From Carnegiea gigantea (taxonomy: Eukaryota; Streptophyta; Magnoliopsida; Caryophyllales; Cactaceae), in the NCBI GenBank assembly GCA_029747015.1, contig JAKOGI010001338.1:193023-257022 (forward strand): DNA of 64,000 bases. The letters are read 5' to 3'. This document shows positions 1 to 10,000 of the stretch, one piece after another. Made by a program: the position numbers and the translations under genes. A model generated the notes under the pieces. That model saw nothing but the letters and a program-made list of their open reading frames with translations, was not told the DNA's origin and made no database searches. Numbering within the stretch: the stretch's first letter is position 1; each line of letters starts with the position of its first letter.

Positions 1-59
1 CCAGGTCATCTACTATTAGCACTTCTGAATCAGGGGGCATAACATCGAATATGCAGAGC

Positions 60-770
60 AATACTAATCATACAAGAAGGAATAATAGAGGCCGCAATTT
101 TGGTAAGGGGGTAAGGTACAACGAGAATAACAATAGAAACAATAATTGTAGAATCAGCAATAATTAGATTCTTTCAAGAATAAGCCTGTAGATTTTGTTT
201 TATGTGATTCAGTTGTTTTATTGCCATGTGCTTTTTGCATTGCCACCTCTTGTACTAACCACTTATCTATAGGTAGGAATTAGATTGAAGGGATTTTAGG
301 ATTTCAACCTAACCTCATTTGTCAGATTTGTTATTCTATGGGACATGTAGTTGATGCTTATCCTAATCGCTATCAGTCTCATCAGCAACTAGTGCTTGTC
401 GCCTATGCTACATTGTTATTGATGTTGGTGAATAAGTCTGGTACCCCGATTTAGCTGCGACATCCCATAAGATGCCAAATGAAGGTAATTTACTCTGAAA
501 AACTCCTTATGCTAGTACTAGTCTTATAAAAGTTGGTGATGACAATGTTCTCCTATTACAAGTGTTGGCAATCTTAAGCTCAGAATTTCAGTTTGTCCTC
601 TTCGCCTTAACTCTATCTTGCATGTTCCTTAGCTCATTCATAACCTGATGTATATCAAACAAGTATGTCATGATAATAAATGTAGTGTCATTTGTAATGA
701 CTCTTGTGTTCGTTTTAAGGACAATACCACAGGTAAAATCTTTTAGTAGGCACCTAGTTTAGGCAATGCC
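60..770 (+). pseudogene. Copia gag zinc knuckle and protease remnant
   Basis: An Asn/Arg/Gly-rich stretch (about 80-165) is followed at about 320-366 by a CCHC knuckle reading CQIC...GH, in which the fourth ligand is Tyr instead of Cys. A protease-like segment follows (WYPD near 433), with the DSGAT active site degraded and a stop inside it. Downstream, a stretch reading GDDNVL, then IKQVCHDNKCSVICNDS in another frame, matches the region after protease in plant Copia polyproteins. Several frames must be combined, so no protein is made. Confidence 0.65.
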
Positions 771-1700
771 TATCCTATTCCTGCCGAATTGGGTCTCAAT
801 CCTGCCAACGTTGCTGCAAGAGAGACTGGGGATATTTGGCATCAATGTGGTGGACAGTGGACATTGTGGAGAATCTATACTTAGTTCTCTTCACAAATTT
901 AATCTTATTCAGTTAAACTCTAAGTTTGATCACAATCGTAAGACTTGTCAATTGGCTAAGTTTCATGGACTTCCCTTTAATCTTGTTGAACATAATACTG
1001 TTGCTCCATTAGAATTAATTCATCCTGATGTTTGGCAATTACCTGTTTTGTCATATCAAAAATTTAAATACTATATATTCTTTATTGATGATTTTTCTCA
1101 CTTTACTTAGATTTATCCATTAAAACAAAAATTGGGAGTCTTTGCTCACTTTTGTCATTTTCAGGCCTTAGTTGAAAATTTGTTTAGCTGTAAAATTAAA
1201 ATGTCTCAAAGTGATGGGGGTTTGAAATTTGATAATTCACCCATGAAAATCACTTCTTAAAACACAACATTTATTTTCGAAAATCTTGTCCTAAGACACA
1301 ATAGGAGAATAGGGTTGCTGAACGTAAAAATAGACATGTATTAGAAATGACATGTGCCTTTCTTATAGGTGCTTTTCTTCCTGCTTCTTATTAGGTTGAT
1401 GCAGTTTGTATTATTATTTATACTATTAACCACTAACCCACTCTTATTCAGCAAAACAAGTCCCAATTTGAAGTCTTCTTTTGGAAAATAGTTAATTATA
1501 ATTTCTTAAACCTTTTGGTGCGCCTTTCCAAACTTTGCGGAATCTTTCATGAATAAACTCAAACCCTAATTTATTGAGTGTGTTTTCTTAGGATATGTGC
1601 CTTATCATAAAGGTTATCATTGTTTGGATCCCACAGCTAGCTGTGTTTATATAAGTCGTGATGTTCAGTTTCATGAGGCGTCGTTTCCACACCCTACATT
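766..1700 (+). pseudogene. Copia GAG-pre-integrase and integrase remnant
   Basis: The longest open stretch (766-1110) contains LHKFNLIQL, CQLAKFHGLPF, LELIHPDVW and IFFIDDFSHFT, the pre-integrase zinc region and start of the integrase core. It ends in TAG where the family has Trp. Further pieces are SQSDGG near 1204, RVAERKNRHVLEMTC near 1315-1358 and the C-terminal FLGYVPYHKGYHC near 1586. The frame changes repeatedly between them. Confidence 0.7.
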
Positions 1701-2309
1701 GTGTCATGCTCCTTCTCCTGTGTCTAAAACCTTTTTCTTTGATCCTAAAAAAGTTATGTGTCTCACATTCAACTCTCATGAGTCTCCCACATCCCAAACC
1801 AGTTGCTGGGCCTTCTCTGTGGGCTTCTGAATGTCCTGTATATTGCTCTGGGTATGTCTCAATGTCTCTTGCTTCCCTATCTATGGCTCCTTTGCACACC
1901 GAAAGTCCTTCTTCTGCTCTTGCTTCTGTTTCGGTGTCTTCATGCCCTGTCTCATCTACCCGGGATACATCCTCGGCGTCTACATTAAATCCTATACGTG
2001 ATGCTAGCATTGGCTCTTTTAGTCCTACACATGCTTTACCCGAAGAGAGTCCATCATGCTTTAGCCGAAGGCGGTCCATCGGGTGTGTCTCTTGCTGGTT
2101 GTTCTTGTGTTGATGGCTTGTATGGTCCTCATTCTATGTCTCTCTTGATTTTTCCTCTTCAGACGTCTGGTTCCTTTTTGAGTAATGTTCAACCTCATTG
2201 TCAAGCCCAAACATCTCTTATCTCTGTCTACATGTCTTGTCTACTTGTCTTGTTGAGGTTAAGCTTACGAGTTTTAAGCAAGCTTATCGACATTTTAAAT
2301 TGTGAGAGG

Positions 2310-3060
2310 CTATATTTGAGGAGTACAATGCTTTGATTGCTAATAATACATGGGAATTGGTTCCATCTTAACCTGCACAAGACTTGGTTGGTAGTAAGTG
2401 GGTTTACAAGGTATAATATAAGTTTGACGGCACTGTGGAGATATAAAAAGCTAGATTGCTAGCCTAGGTGTTCACCACAGGCAGGTATTGATTACCATGA
2501 AACTTTTAGCCCTATTATCAAACCTGCTAATGTTCGTCTTATTCTTTCTCTTGCCATCTCATTTAATTGGTCAATTCGTCAATTAGATGTCGAAAATGCT
2601 TTCCTTCATGAGCACCAAATTGTGAAAGTTTACGTGAAATAACCACCTGGTTCCGTTCATCCTGATAAGCCTCATTATGTTTATCATCCGCATTGTGTTT
2701 GTCATCTTAAAAAGCATATACGGGCTGAAGCAAGCTCCTCGAGCTTAGTTTCGAAGGTTTAGCTGTTTCTTACTGTCTCATGGTTTTGTTTGTAGCACGG
2801 TTGATCTCTCCATGTTTTTTTTTTTTTATCGCACTAGTAGTCTCACTTTGATCATTTTTCTCTATGTCGATGATGTCATTCTTACTATGAGTACTGCTCT
2901 GCTTTACAATCTTTTATTACCATTATGTCTCGCCAGTTTTCCATGAAAGACCTTGGTGACCTTCATTACTTATTGAGTCTTCAGGTAGTTAGTTCTTCTT
3001 CTGGTCTTTTTTTGTAACACAGTAGAAGTACATTCTTGATTTACTTCATAAGTTTCAGCT
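2310..3060 (+). pseudogene. Copia reverse transcriptase remnant
   Basis: Recognisable pieces are NNTWELVPS (about 2341), VGSKWVYKV (about 2389), DYHETFSPI (about 2489), [11 protein letters not shown] (about 2579) and the catalytic YVDD at about 2863-2874. MKDLGDLHY follows near 2943. Stops and shifts separate them. Of the four Copia RT relics in the window, this is the only one that keeps the canonical YVDD. Confidence 0.75.
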
Positions 3061-3129
3061 CCAAATTGTCAAACTTGTTAGGACTCCTTCTACTACTAGA
3101 ACCACCCTATCCCTTCATGATGGTGACCT

Positions 3130-3790
3130 ACCTGCAAATCCCTCTCTGTACCGGAGTATGGTAGGTGCTTTATTGTATTTGATCATGACACGACCTGATA
3201 TTGTATATTCAGTTCATGTAGTTTCCCAATATACGCATGCTCCCGTACAACTCATATGCTTAATGTCAAGTGTATTTTCAAGTACTTACAGGGCACTATA
3301 GATCATGGTCTTCTTCTATGTCCTTAAGCTGAGGGCCTCCATTATTGTTGCTTATTCTAATGTGGATTGGGTCGGCCATAACCATACTTGTCGTTCGACC
3401 ACTAGTTATGTGATATATTTTGGACCCAACCTCATTGTCTGGCGATCCAAGAAGCAACCTATGGTATCCAAATCTCCCATTGGAGCTGAATATCGCGCTT
3501 GTGGTTACACTATTGCTAAAACAGTTTGGTTATGCAAGCTTCCTTTCAATGCGGGCATCTCACTTACTACTCCTTCCGTCTATATTGGGATAATGTTAGT
3601 GCTACATACATGACTGCTTGTTCAACATAATAAGAGCAACCACATTGTTGTAGATTATCACTATGCTTGGGAACATGTTGCTCATGGAGATTTTGTTGTT
3701 CATTATGTCCCTACTAGTTCGCAGATTGCTAATATTTTCACTAAGGGTTTAAATTCTCAGTAGTTTATGTATTTGAAATCCATGCTATCC
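3130..3790 (+). pseudogene. Copia RNase H remnant
   Basis: YRSMVGALLYLIMTRPDI (about 3151) starts the segment. The open stretch 3305-3613 gives AYSNVDWVGHNHTCRSTT, IVWRSKKQP and GAEYRA, the classic Copia RNase H sequence. Later pieces are NHIVVDYHYA and HYVPTSSQIANIFTKGL (about 3640-3755), which are the polyprotein C-terminus. Confidence 0.75.
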
Positions 3791-3818
3791 GTGTGCCCCC
3801 AATCAGCTTGAGGAGGCG

Positions 3819-3933
3819 TAATAGGAGATATACTAGGAATATTAAATGTAAATTTATTTTGTACAGTTTTATATAAATACCAAGCATAGGCTTCCAGGTT
3901 GGGTGAGACATTCTACCACCAAATCATGCAACA
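3819..3933 (+). repeat. Probable 3' LTR of the first Copia element
   Basis: It directly follows the purine tract CTTGAGGAGG and starts TAATAGGAGATATA, which looks like a decayed TGTTAGGAG start. It contains a TATA-like AT-rich core and ends near CAACA. It is short, about 115 bp. The matching 5' LTR is not in the window, so the boundaries are estimates. Confidence 0.4.
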
Positions 3934-4201
3934 TGCTTGTTGAGTAAGCTGCTTTGGTGGTTTCAGTGGTTACATGGGAAGGAGATGAGAGCGAAGGCAA
4001 TTGGTTCTTTTTCCCTTTCACTTTGCACGACCAGATAGATAGATATATAGATAGGGTGGGTTATATCTTCGGTTACTGCGCTGTGAGAGCGGTAATTTGA
4101 GCACGATAATGGCATTGAGCTCTTCATTAATGATTATGATGGGTTCCCTTGGCTGTCAGCGAGATTGTGTGCCTTTGTTTTGGCTAATCCTGGGTTTCTG
4201 A
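3931..4201 (+). repeat. Copy 1 of an imperfect direct duplication
   Basis: From ACATGCTTGTTGAG to GGGTTTCTGA it aligns with 4605-4800. It carries about 75 extra bases (about 4028-4105), including GATA repeats. Both copies contain a short frame starting at ATGGCATTGAGC and ending at the same TGA; copy 1 is open for about 30 codons. No product is recognised. Confidence 0.7.
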
Positions 4202-4604
4202 CATATAGAAATAATTCCTCACCATCTATTGAGGAGGTAGAGGGTCATATATAAATAATCAAGAGGATCTATGTTGGTAACTACAAATTATACAGTAGTC
4301 TTAGGTTTATATGTCCGGATAGCCGGATTATCACATATGATAGGTAGTTTTAATTTTCTAAAACACGTACTTATTTTTATATTTTTCTTCTTTATTTTTA
4401 AATTCCTCAAAATCCGGGTCGCAAATAGAATCCTACGATATAAGTGTTGGAGTAACAATTGAGACACAGCCCACAGGTCATAAAAGTTATTATTGTGAGT
4501 CCTAGACTTTTAAAGGAGTATTTCTCTTAAACCTTTGCTTATCGTCTACTTGAGTTGGTGTTAATCATCTCTCATTTGAGCGTCCACTTGAGTTGGTGAT
4601 AATA

Positions 4605-4800
4605 ACATGCTTGTCGAGTATGATGCTTTGGTGGGTTCGATGGTCACATGGGAAGCAAATCAGAGGGAAGGTAATTGGTTCTTTTTTCTCTTTCACTATG
4701 CACAATAATGGCATTGAGCGCTTGATTAATGATTATGATGGGTTCCCTTGGCTGTGTGCGTGACTGTGTGCCTTTGGCTTGGCTAATCCTGGGTTTCTGA
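4605..4800 (+). repeat. Copy 2 of an imperfect direct duplication
   Basis: This is the partner of 3931-4201, shorter because it lacks the GATA-containing insert. Its first codons read MLVEYDALV. The LVEYDAL part is identical to a conserved string in the first exon of plant PEPC, but the match does not extend rightward. The small frame seen in copy 1 is interrupted here by a TGA. Confidence 0.7.
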
Positions 4801-4948
4801 TAAGTACTCAAGTTGTTCATGTAAAACAATCTCGTTGCTTGTCAAATGTCAACGTTTTTGATAAGTACCTCATTTGTTTAGGGCTGCCGAAGATAGGAGA
4901 TAAGGTTGCTGGCATCTTAACTAGATGGGACCCAACCTCAGTTTGGCC

Positions 4949-4988
4949 CATATTGAACCAATGAGGCATTGGGTCAGTGGTCAATATG
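4949..4988. other. Inverted repeat able to form a hairpin
   Basis: CATATTGA pairs with TCAATATG, and inside it CCAATG pairs with CATTGG around a 3-base loop AGG, with a bulge on the 3' side. Fourteen base pairs are possible. No gene is recognised next to it. Confidence 0.5.
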
Positions 4989-5000
4989 TAAGGTCCTAGG

Positions 5001-5680
5001 ATTTTTATGGTCCGATTATTATGGCACACTTTTGGATAAAAAAGAAGTTTATATACATTGTTTTTTAATTGAAAGACTAATGTTTTCCACTTTCAGGAGG
5101 AAAGGGTAAGCATGTCTTACGAGTGGTGGGGTTTCAACCCCTAACCTTCCATTTAGAAGGTGAGTACTCCACCATTTGTGTTAATGCAGGTGTTTACTTA
5201 TAGAGGAGCTTTTAATGAGCAAAGAGGAGTAAGAATAAAGAGAAGTAAATAACAGTAAATAAGCTACCTATGCTTAGGAGTTTAATGCGAGCAAGCAACC
5301 GCATTTCACTTACCCACAATTGGATTGGCATGCGAGTAAAGAGGAGTAAATAATAGTAAATTATTAACATATATACCATATTTTTTTATTATATTACACG
5401 ATTCATTATATTAATGTTTACAAGAGCATATTAGGGAGAGCTAGATTTGTTTTATTTCTGGTAATCACCTACTGTTCACATCCAAAATTGAGGGGCTAAG
5501 AAAATGAGAGCAAAGAGGAGTAAAACCCGTCAGAACTATTCCTTCTTACTTTCATTAACTTGATAAGAGGAGCTATTCCTTTTTACTTTCATCTGGGTAA
5601 AATATTTCCTTTTTACTATCCTCCCAAATTACCCATAAGACCGTTATTTTCTTTAGCTTCTTTGACTAAATTAATACATA
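5001..5680. other. AT-rich intergenic stretch
   Basis: No coding sequence is recognised. A motif GAGCAAAGAGGAGTAA occurs near 5217 and again near 5508 in the same orientation, with AT-rich DNA between, which may mark an old small transposon. Exon 1 of PPC was looked for here and not found. Confidence 0.5.
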
Positions 5681-5806
5681 ACTTATTCTGAACTTATTTC
5701 GACCTTATTTGCTAAACTTATTCTAAACTTATTTGTGAACATATTATAAACTTATTCTGAACTTGATGAGCTTATTTCAAACTTAATTATTTGTTACTTA
5801 TTCTGA
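5681..5806 (+). repeat. Degenerate short tandem repeat
   Basis: The motif ACTTATTCTGAACTTATTT recurs in variant forms about six or seven times at roughly 15-25 base spacing. It lies about 0.8 kb upstream of the first recognised PPC exon. Confidence 0.55.
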
Positions 5807-6112
5807 ATCAAATATATCTGAGCTCCTTATGTAAAAAAAATAAAAGCTAAAGAGAAGACAGTAAGTCTAATGTTTGATTAATCAGGAATCGATGCATTGC
5901 ACGGTAACTTTGCACATTAAGTCCTTCTTGTTGCTATTGACAAGTACCCAAAGTGGGGTCTTATTGTGGGAATCTTCAAGGAATAATCTATATGGCTTTT
6001 GTTGCTATGGGCTAAGTGTTCAATTTGTCAAATTCTCATTAATTGTGCTTGTTATTTTTTTTTTTTTGAGATTTTTTTTTTTTCCTGGATTTTCAAGTCC
6101 ATTCCCAGTCTA

Positions 6113-6121
6113 TATAAAGTC
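6113..6121 (+). promoter_or_regulatory. TATA-like box before a candidate first exon
   Basis: CTATATAAAG lies about 70 bases upstream of an ATG at 6184 that opens a frame able to splice in phase to the first recognised PPC exon. It could be a promoter for a replacement exon, or chance in AT-rich DNA. Confidence 0.25.
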
Positions 6122-6183
6122 AGGCCTTTCCTAGCGGAGATGTACCCAAGAAAAAGTTTTTAAATTCAAGTAAGCCAACTGTG

Positions 6184-6279
6184 ATGAACACTTGGGAGAC
6201 CAGCTTGTCGATTGGTTCTGGAGGAAAGAACTCCTGGAGTGATTCCACCAGAGAACTTAGTGCTGCAGCGTGGTCTAAG
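6184..6279 (+). other. Candidate non-canonical first exon of PPC
   Basis: An ATG at 6184 starts 32 codons rich in Ser, Trp and Gly (MNTWETSLS...), followed by AAG|GTGACA, a possible splice donor in phase 0. The first recognised PPC exon at 6615 also begins in phase 0, so joining is in frame. The peptide does not resemble the normal PPC exon 1, which carries the SIDAQLR phosphorylation site. No transcript evidence is available, so this is a hypothesis. Confidence 0.2.
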
Positions 6280-6614
6280 GTGACACCATCTCTAACTTGT
6301 ATGCATGTCCAAGTATTAAAGTTGGTAATTTATCAGAAGTTTTTGAATGGTTTTGCCTTAAGTTGAAGTGTCCAAGTTCGTTCATTTTTTTGTGTTGATT
6401 ATCGTCAGTGGTACTTGCAGTTGAAAATGTTATGTTAATGGTACTACATGTATGGCTACTCTTTTTTCTTTCTTTCTTTTTTTTTTTTTTTTTGGGGAGA
6501 GCAAAAAACACTATGTGAAGTTGATGGAATTTTGGCTGTCTTTATGCTTAGTGTCCTGTTTCGTGCAAAAACCATAATTTTACATCAAATTTTGTTTTTA
6601 TATGCATAAATCAG

Positions 6615-7009
6615 GCTCGAGAGCTGTATGAACATGCCGCTGAATATGAAAGGACGCATGATCCTAAGAAGCTAGAGGATCTAGGCTACATGATCTCTAG
6701 TTTGGATGCTGGTGATTCCATTGCTGTGACGAAATATTTTACTCAGATGCTAAACTTGGCAAACCTTGCTGAAGAAGTCCAACTTTCCCATCCCAAAAGA
6801 ATTAGAAACTTGAAGAAAGGAAATCTGACAAAACAGATTGTGCCAATAAATGAGTCAGATATTGAACAGACATTACGGAGGCTTGTGGTGGATTTGAAGA
6901 TTCCTCCTCAAGAAGTTTTTGAGACTTTGAAAAACCAGACTGTTGACTTGGTTTTTACCGCTCATCCTACTCAATCTGTTCGTAGATCTTTGCTTCAAAA
7001 ACATGCAAG
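6615..7009 (+). CDS. PPC: PPC exon 2
   Basis: It begins after TCAG in phase 0 and ends AG|GT inside an Arg codon. It encodes [22 protein letters not shown] and [20 protein letters not shown], including the catalytic His of the TAHPT motif. LVFTAHPT differs from the usual LVLTAHPT by one hydrophobic swap. Confidence 0.92.
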
Positions 7010-10000
7010 GTCTGTCATTTAGTTTCACTGCTAGTTTGTTGATGTGATATAATAGTAATTGCTCTGCCATTCTGCATAAGAGTGTCATAAACACACATAA
7101 CACACATACAAACAGCACTTTTGGTAAACTGCGTCCCTCCACTTCACCTCCATCACAGTCTTGTTACGTTCCCAGCGCGGTTTTAGTGAGTGTTGATTCT
7201 GTCTTTCATTAACTATAATTATCCCCCTCCCCCCCCCACAGGATAAGGAATTCACTGAACCAATTGTATGCCAAAGATATCACCCCAAATGATAAGCAGG
7301 AGCTTGATGAGGCTCTTCAAAGAGAGGTATGAGATTGAAGAAAACATTGTTGCCATTTCTTCGTACATTTGACACTAGCATCACTTAGACCTAGACCTGG
7401 CAAAAAATTAACCCGATCCGAAAACTGAACCAGAACCTGCCCGAAAATTTTGGGTTTTGAACACGATTTTCTCGACCCGAGCCCAAAATAAACCAACCCG
7501 AAAAACCCGCAAATTAGTGGGTCAAACCGACCCGAACCCGAACCCGCCCGCTTGAGCCGAAGACTATATCCTTAGTTTTTGATTTTTCTCTAATTTATCT
7601 ATCTTAACAATAATAGTTAGTCCTTTTTATCGAATAGTTTAAAAAGACATTATATAACTATTGCATCCATCTACAAATTAAACAATAATAATCTTTTTTT
7701 TTTTTTCCTCCATTGTCTGAAAATAATATCGTATACAACTTTTAAATGGAAAAACGTTAAAAATGGATATAAAATTCCATGAACTAACTAGCTAAGCTTT
7801 TTAAAAAAGTTAATTTAAAAGAAAACAAGCATTAAAGATGATACTACAAGTCATACCATTATATACTTCATTAAACAAATATGTATAATTATTTTTTAAA
7901 TTAATTAATTCGTAATAATCTAAATTTTTGATGTTGCAACTGCAAGATAATATTTTGCACTTCTTGTATTCAATTTTATCTCGCTTTGTTCCAACTAGTC
8001 TTGAAACTATGATTCTAGTGGCAGGAAAACGATTAGCCGTATTGGTATTGAGGTCGGCTCATTAATAAAGTTTTACCTAATTTGACATTGGTAAGTTTAT
8101 TAATAAAATTATTAAATTATTAAATAGGTTATTAGCAATGAAACTGCAACAATCTATTAAAATGCTCTAGACAGGCTATCCCATAAAGGGTCGATCCGCT
8201 ATTGATATTCTTTCAATGTACGGGTCGATCTACTCAAAAATAAATGGGGCTTAATTCTTCTCCCGCCCATACAAGATCTTCATATATTATAATAAAAAGC
8301 TTGAATATTTTTAATATTCTTCTGAGAAATTACAATTATTATGCATTTTCATTAAATACTAACAATTTTGAGTAATAAATATGCAAAATTTTTGATTTTG
8401 AAAAAAGAAAAACAACTCCCAGAAAAGACGCTCTAAACCTGTAAAACCAAAATACACCTGTCCGTATTTTAGCTGAACCCGAATACACCCGATCCGTATT
8501 TAACCCCCTCACTCGAACTGGCAGGTCTACTTAAACCATATGCAATTTGCCAATAGAAAATAAAAAGATTGTGAAGAGTAGATAGTTTTGCGTCTGACTC
8601 ACTGGATTATCTTTGTGTTTGCTCTGGTGCAATTAGCTCCTGATTGTGTCTTTTATACCTTTAGATACAAGCCGCATTTCATACAGATGATATCAGGAGG
8701 CTTCAACCTACTCCTCAAGATGAAATGAGGGGTGGGATGAGCTACATTCGTGATACAATTTGGAAAGGTGTTCCAAAATTTCTGCGGCGTGTTGATACAG
8801 CATTGAAGAACATAGGGATAAATGAGCGTGTTCCCTATAATGCTCCTCTCATTCAGTTCTCATCTTGGATGGGCGGTGATAGAGATGGTATGGACTCTGT
8901 TTTAAGGAACTATCTCTGAGTTATATATGTTATTTTTGACATTTTGCAAATAAAGTCAAATAGCCGGCTAGATCCTGCAAGCATGAGTCAGCTGAATTGC
9001 CAGTTATTTTATCAGACTTTAAGAGTGTTTGTGTGTCTCCCCCCCCCCCCCCAAAAAAAAAAAAACAAAAAAAAAAAAACACTCACAAACAAAAATAGTA
9101 GTATTGCTCATTACCATCTCTTTCCATCAAATCTTTCTTTATTTGTTTGCATGGTGTAAGCTTACTCATGTAAAATTGTGGAAGCGGTTCATAAATTGGT
9201 CTTTTGTTCTGAAGGTTCTTTTAATGTGAAGTCTTTCTATACAAACTACAGGAAATCCAAGAGTAACGGCTCAGGTTACTAAGGATGTGTGCTTACTGGC
9301 TAGAATGATGGCTGCTAATCTCTATTTCTCTGAGATAGAAGATCTCATGTTTGAGGTGCAAATTAGACGTTTTACTTTGTGGATGTTACAACTTCTCACC
9401 TTTTGAGTAGCTCAAATTCAATTCATTCATTTTGTTAACAGCTGTCGATGTGGAGGTGCAATGATGAACTCAGTGCCCGAGCGGACAAACTTCATAATCG
9501 TTCAAAGCGAGATGGCAAACACTATATTGGTATGTCATACTACCTGTATCACTTTTGTAGGTCCGATATAAACTTTTCAGTTGTAATGACCAGTGATCAT
9601 GGTAGTGTTAGTCGTTGATGCTTTTGTTGTTGTGCCTTTAATTTGTTTGCAGATTTCTGGAAACAAATTCCCTTGAATGAGCCTTATCGTCTTATTCTGG
9701 CTGATGCAAGAGATAAGCTCTATAACACCCGTGAAAGAGCTCATCAATTGTTATCAACAGGGGCCTCCGATATCCCTTCAGAGGCAACTCTCACCCATGT
9801 CGATCAGGTTGGTTCTAGTTGTACTTATTTCTGCTGATCTATTTAAGCTTATTCTTTGCAAGTTACTATTTCTCATAATTCTGTTTTTCTTTATCTGTGT
9901 TTACTTTGTAGTTTCTGGAGCCTTTAGAACTATGCTACAGATCACTCTGTGATTGTGGCGATCAGGCCATTGCTGATGGAAGTCTTCTAGATTTCATGCG

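Larger units (their letters stand above)
1..3933 (+). mobile_element. Degenerate Ty1/Copia LTR retrotransposon, 5' end outside window
   Basis: Remains of gag, protease, integrase, reverse transcriptase and RNase H follow one another in Copia order on the plus strand, ending in a purine-rich tract and a short LTR-like segment. Stops and frameshifts break every domain, so the element cannot encode its own proteins. The left LTR and the start of gag lie beyond the window edge. The domain order (integrase before RT) excludes Ty3/Gypsy. Confidence 0.85.

Noticed and set aside
1588..2079. 163-codon minus-strand open frame
   Set aside because: It lies opposite the Copia integrase/linker, which reads clearly on the plus strand; it has no recognisable motif.
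5100..5150. GGTTTCAACCCCTAACC, tRNA T-loop-like
   Set aside because: No acceptor stem or anticodon arm could be placed around it.
9672..9952. Alternative 91-codon frame over PPC exon 7 and its intron
   Set aside because: It is out of the PPC frame; the spliced PPC frame explains the sequence fully.
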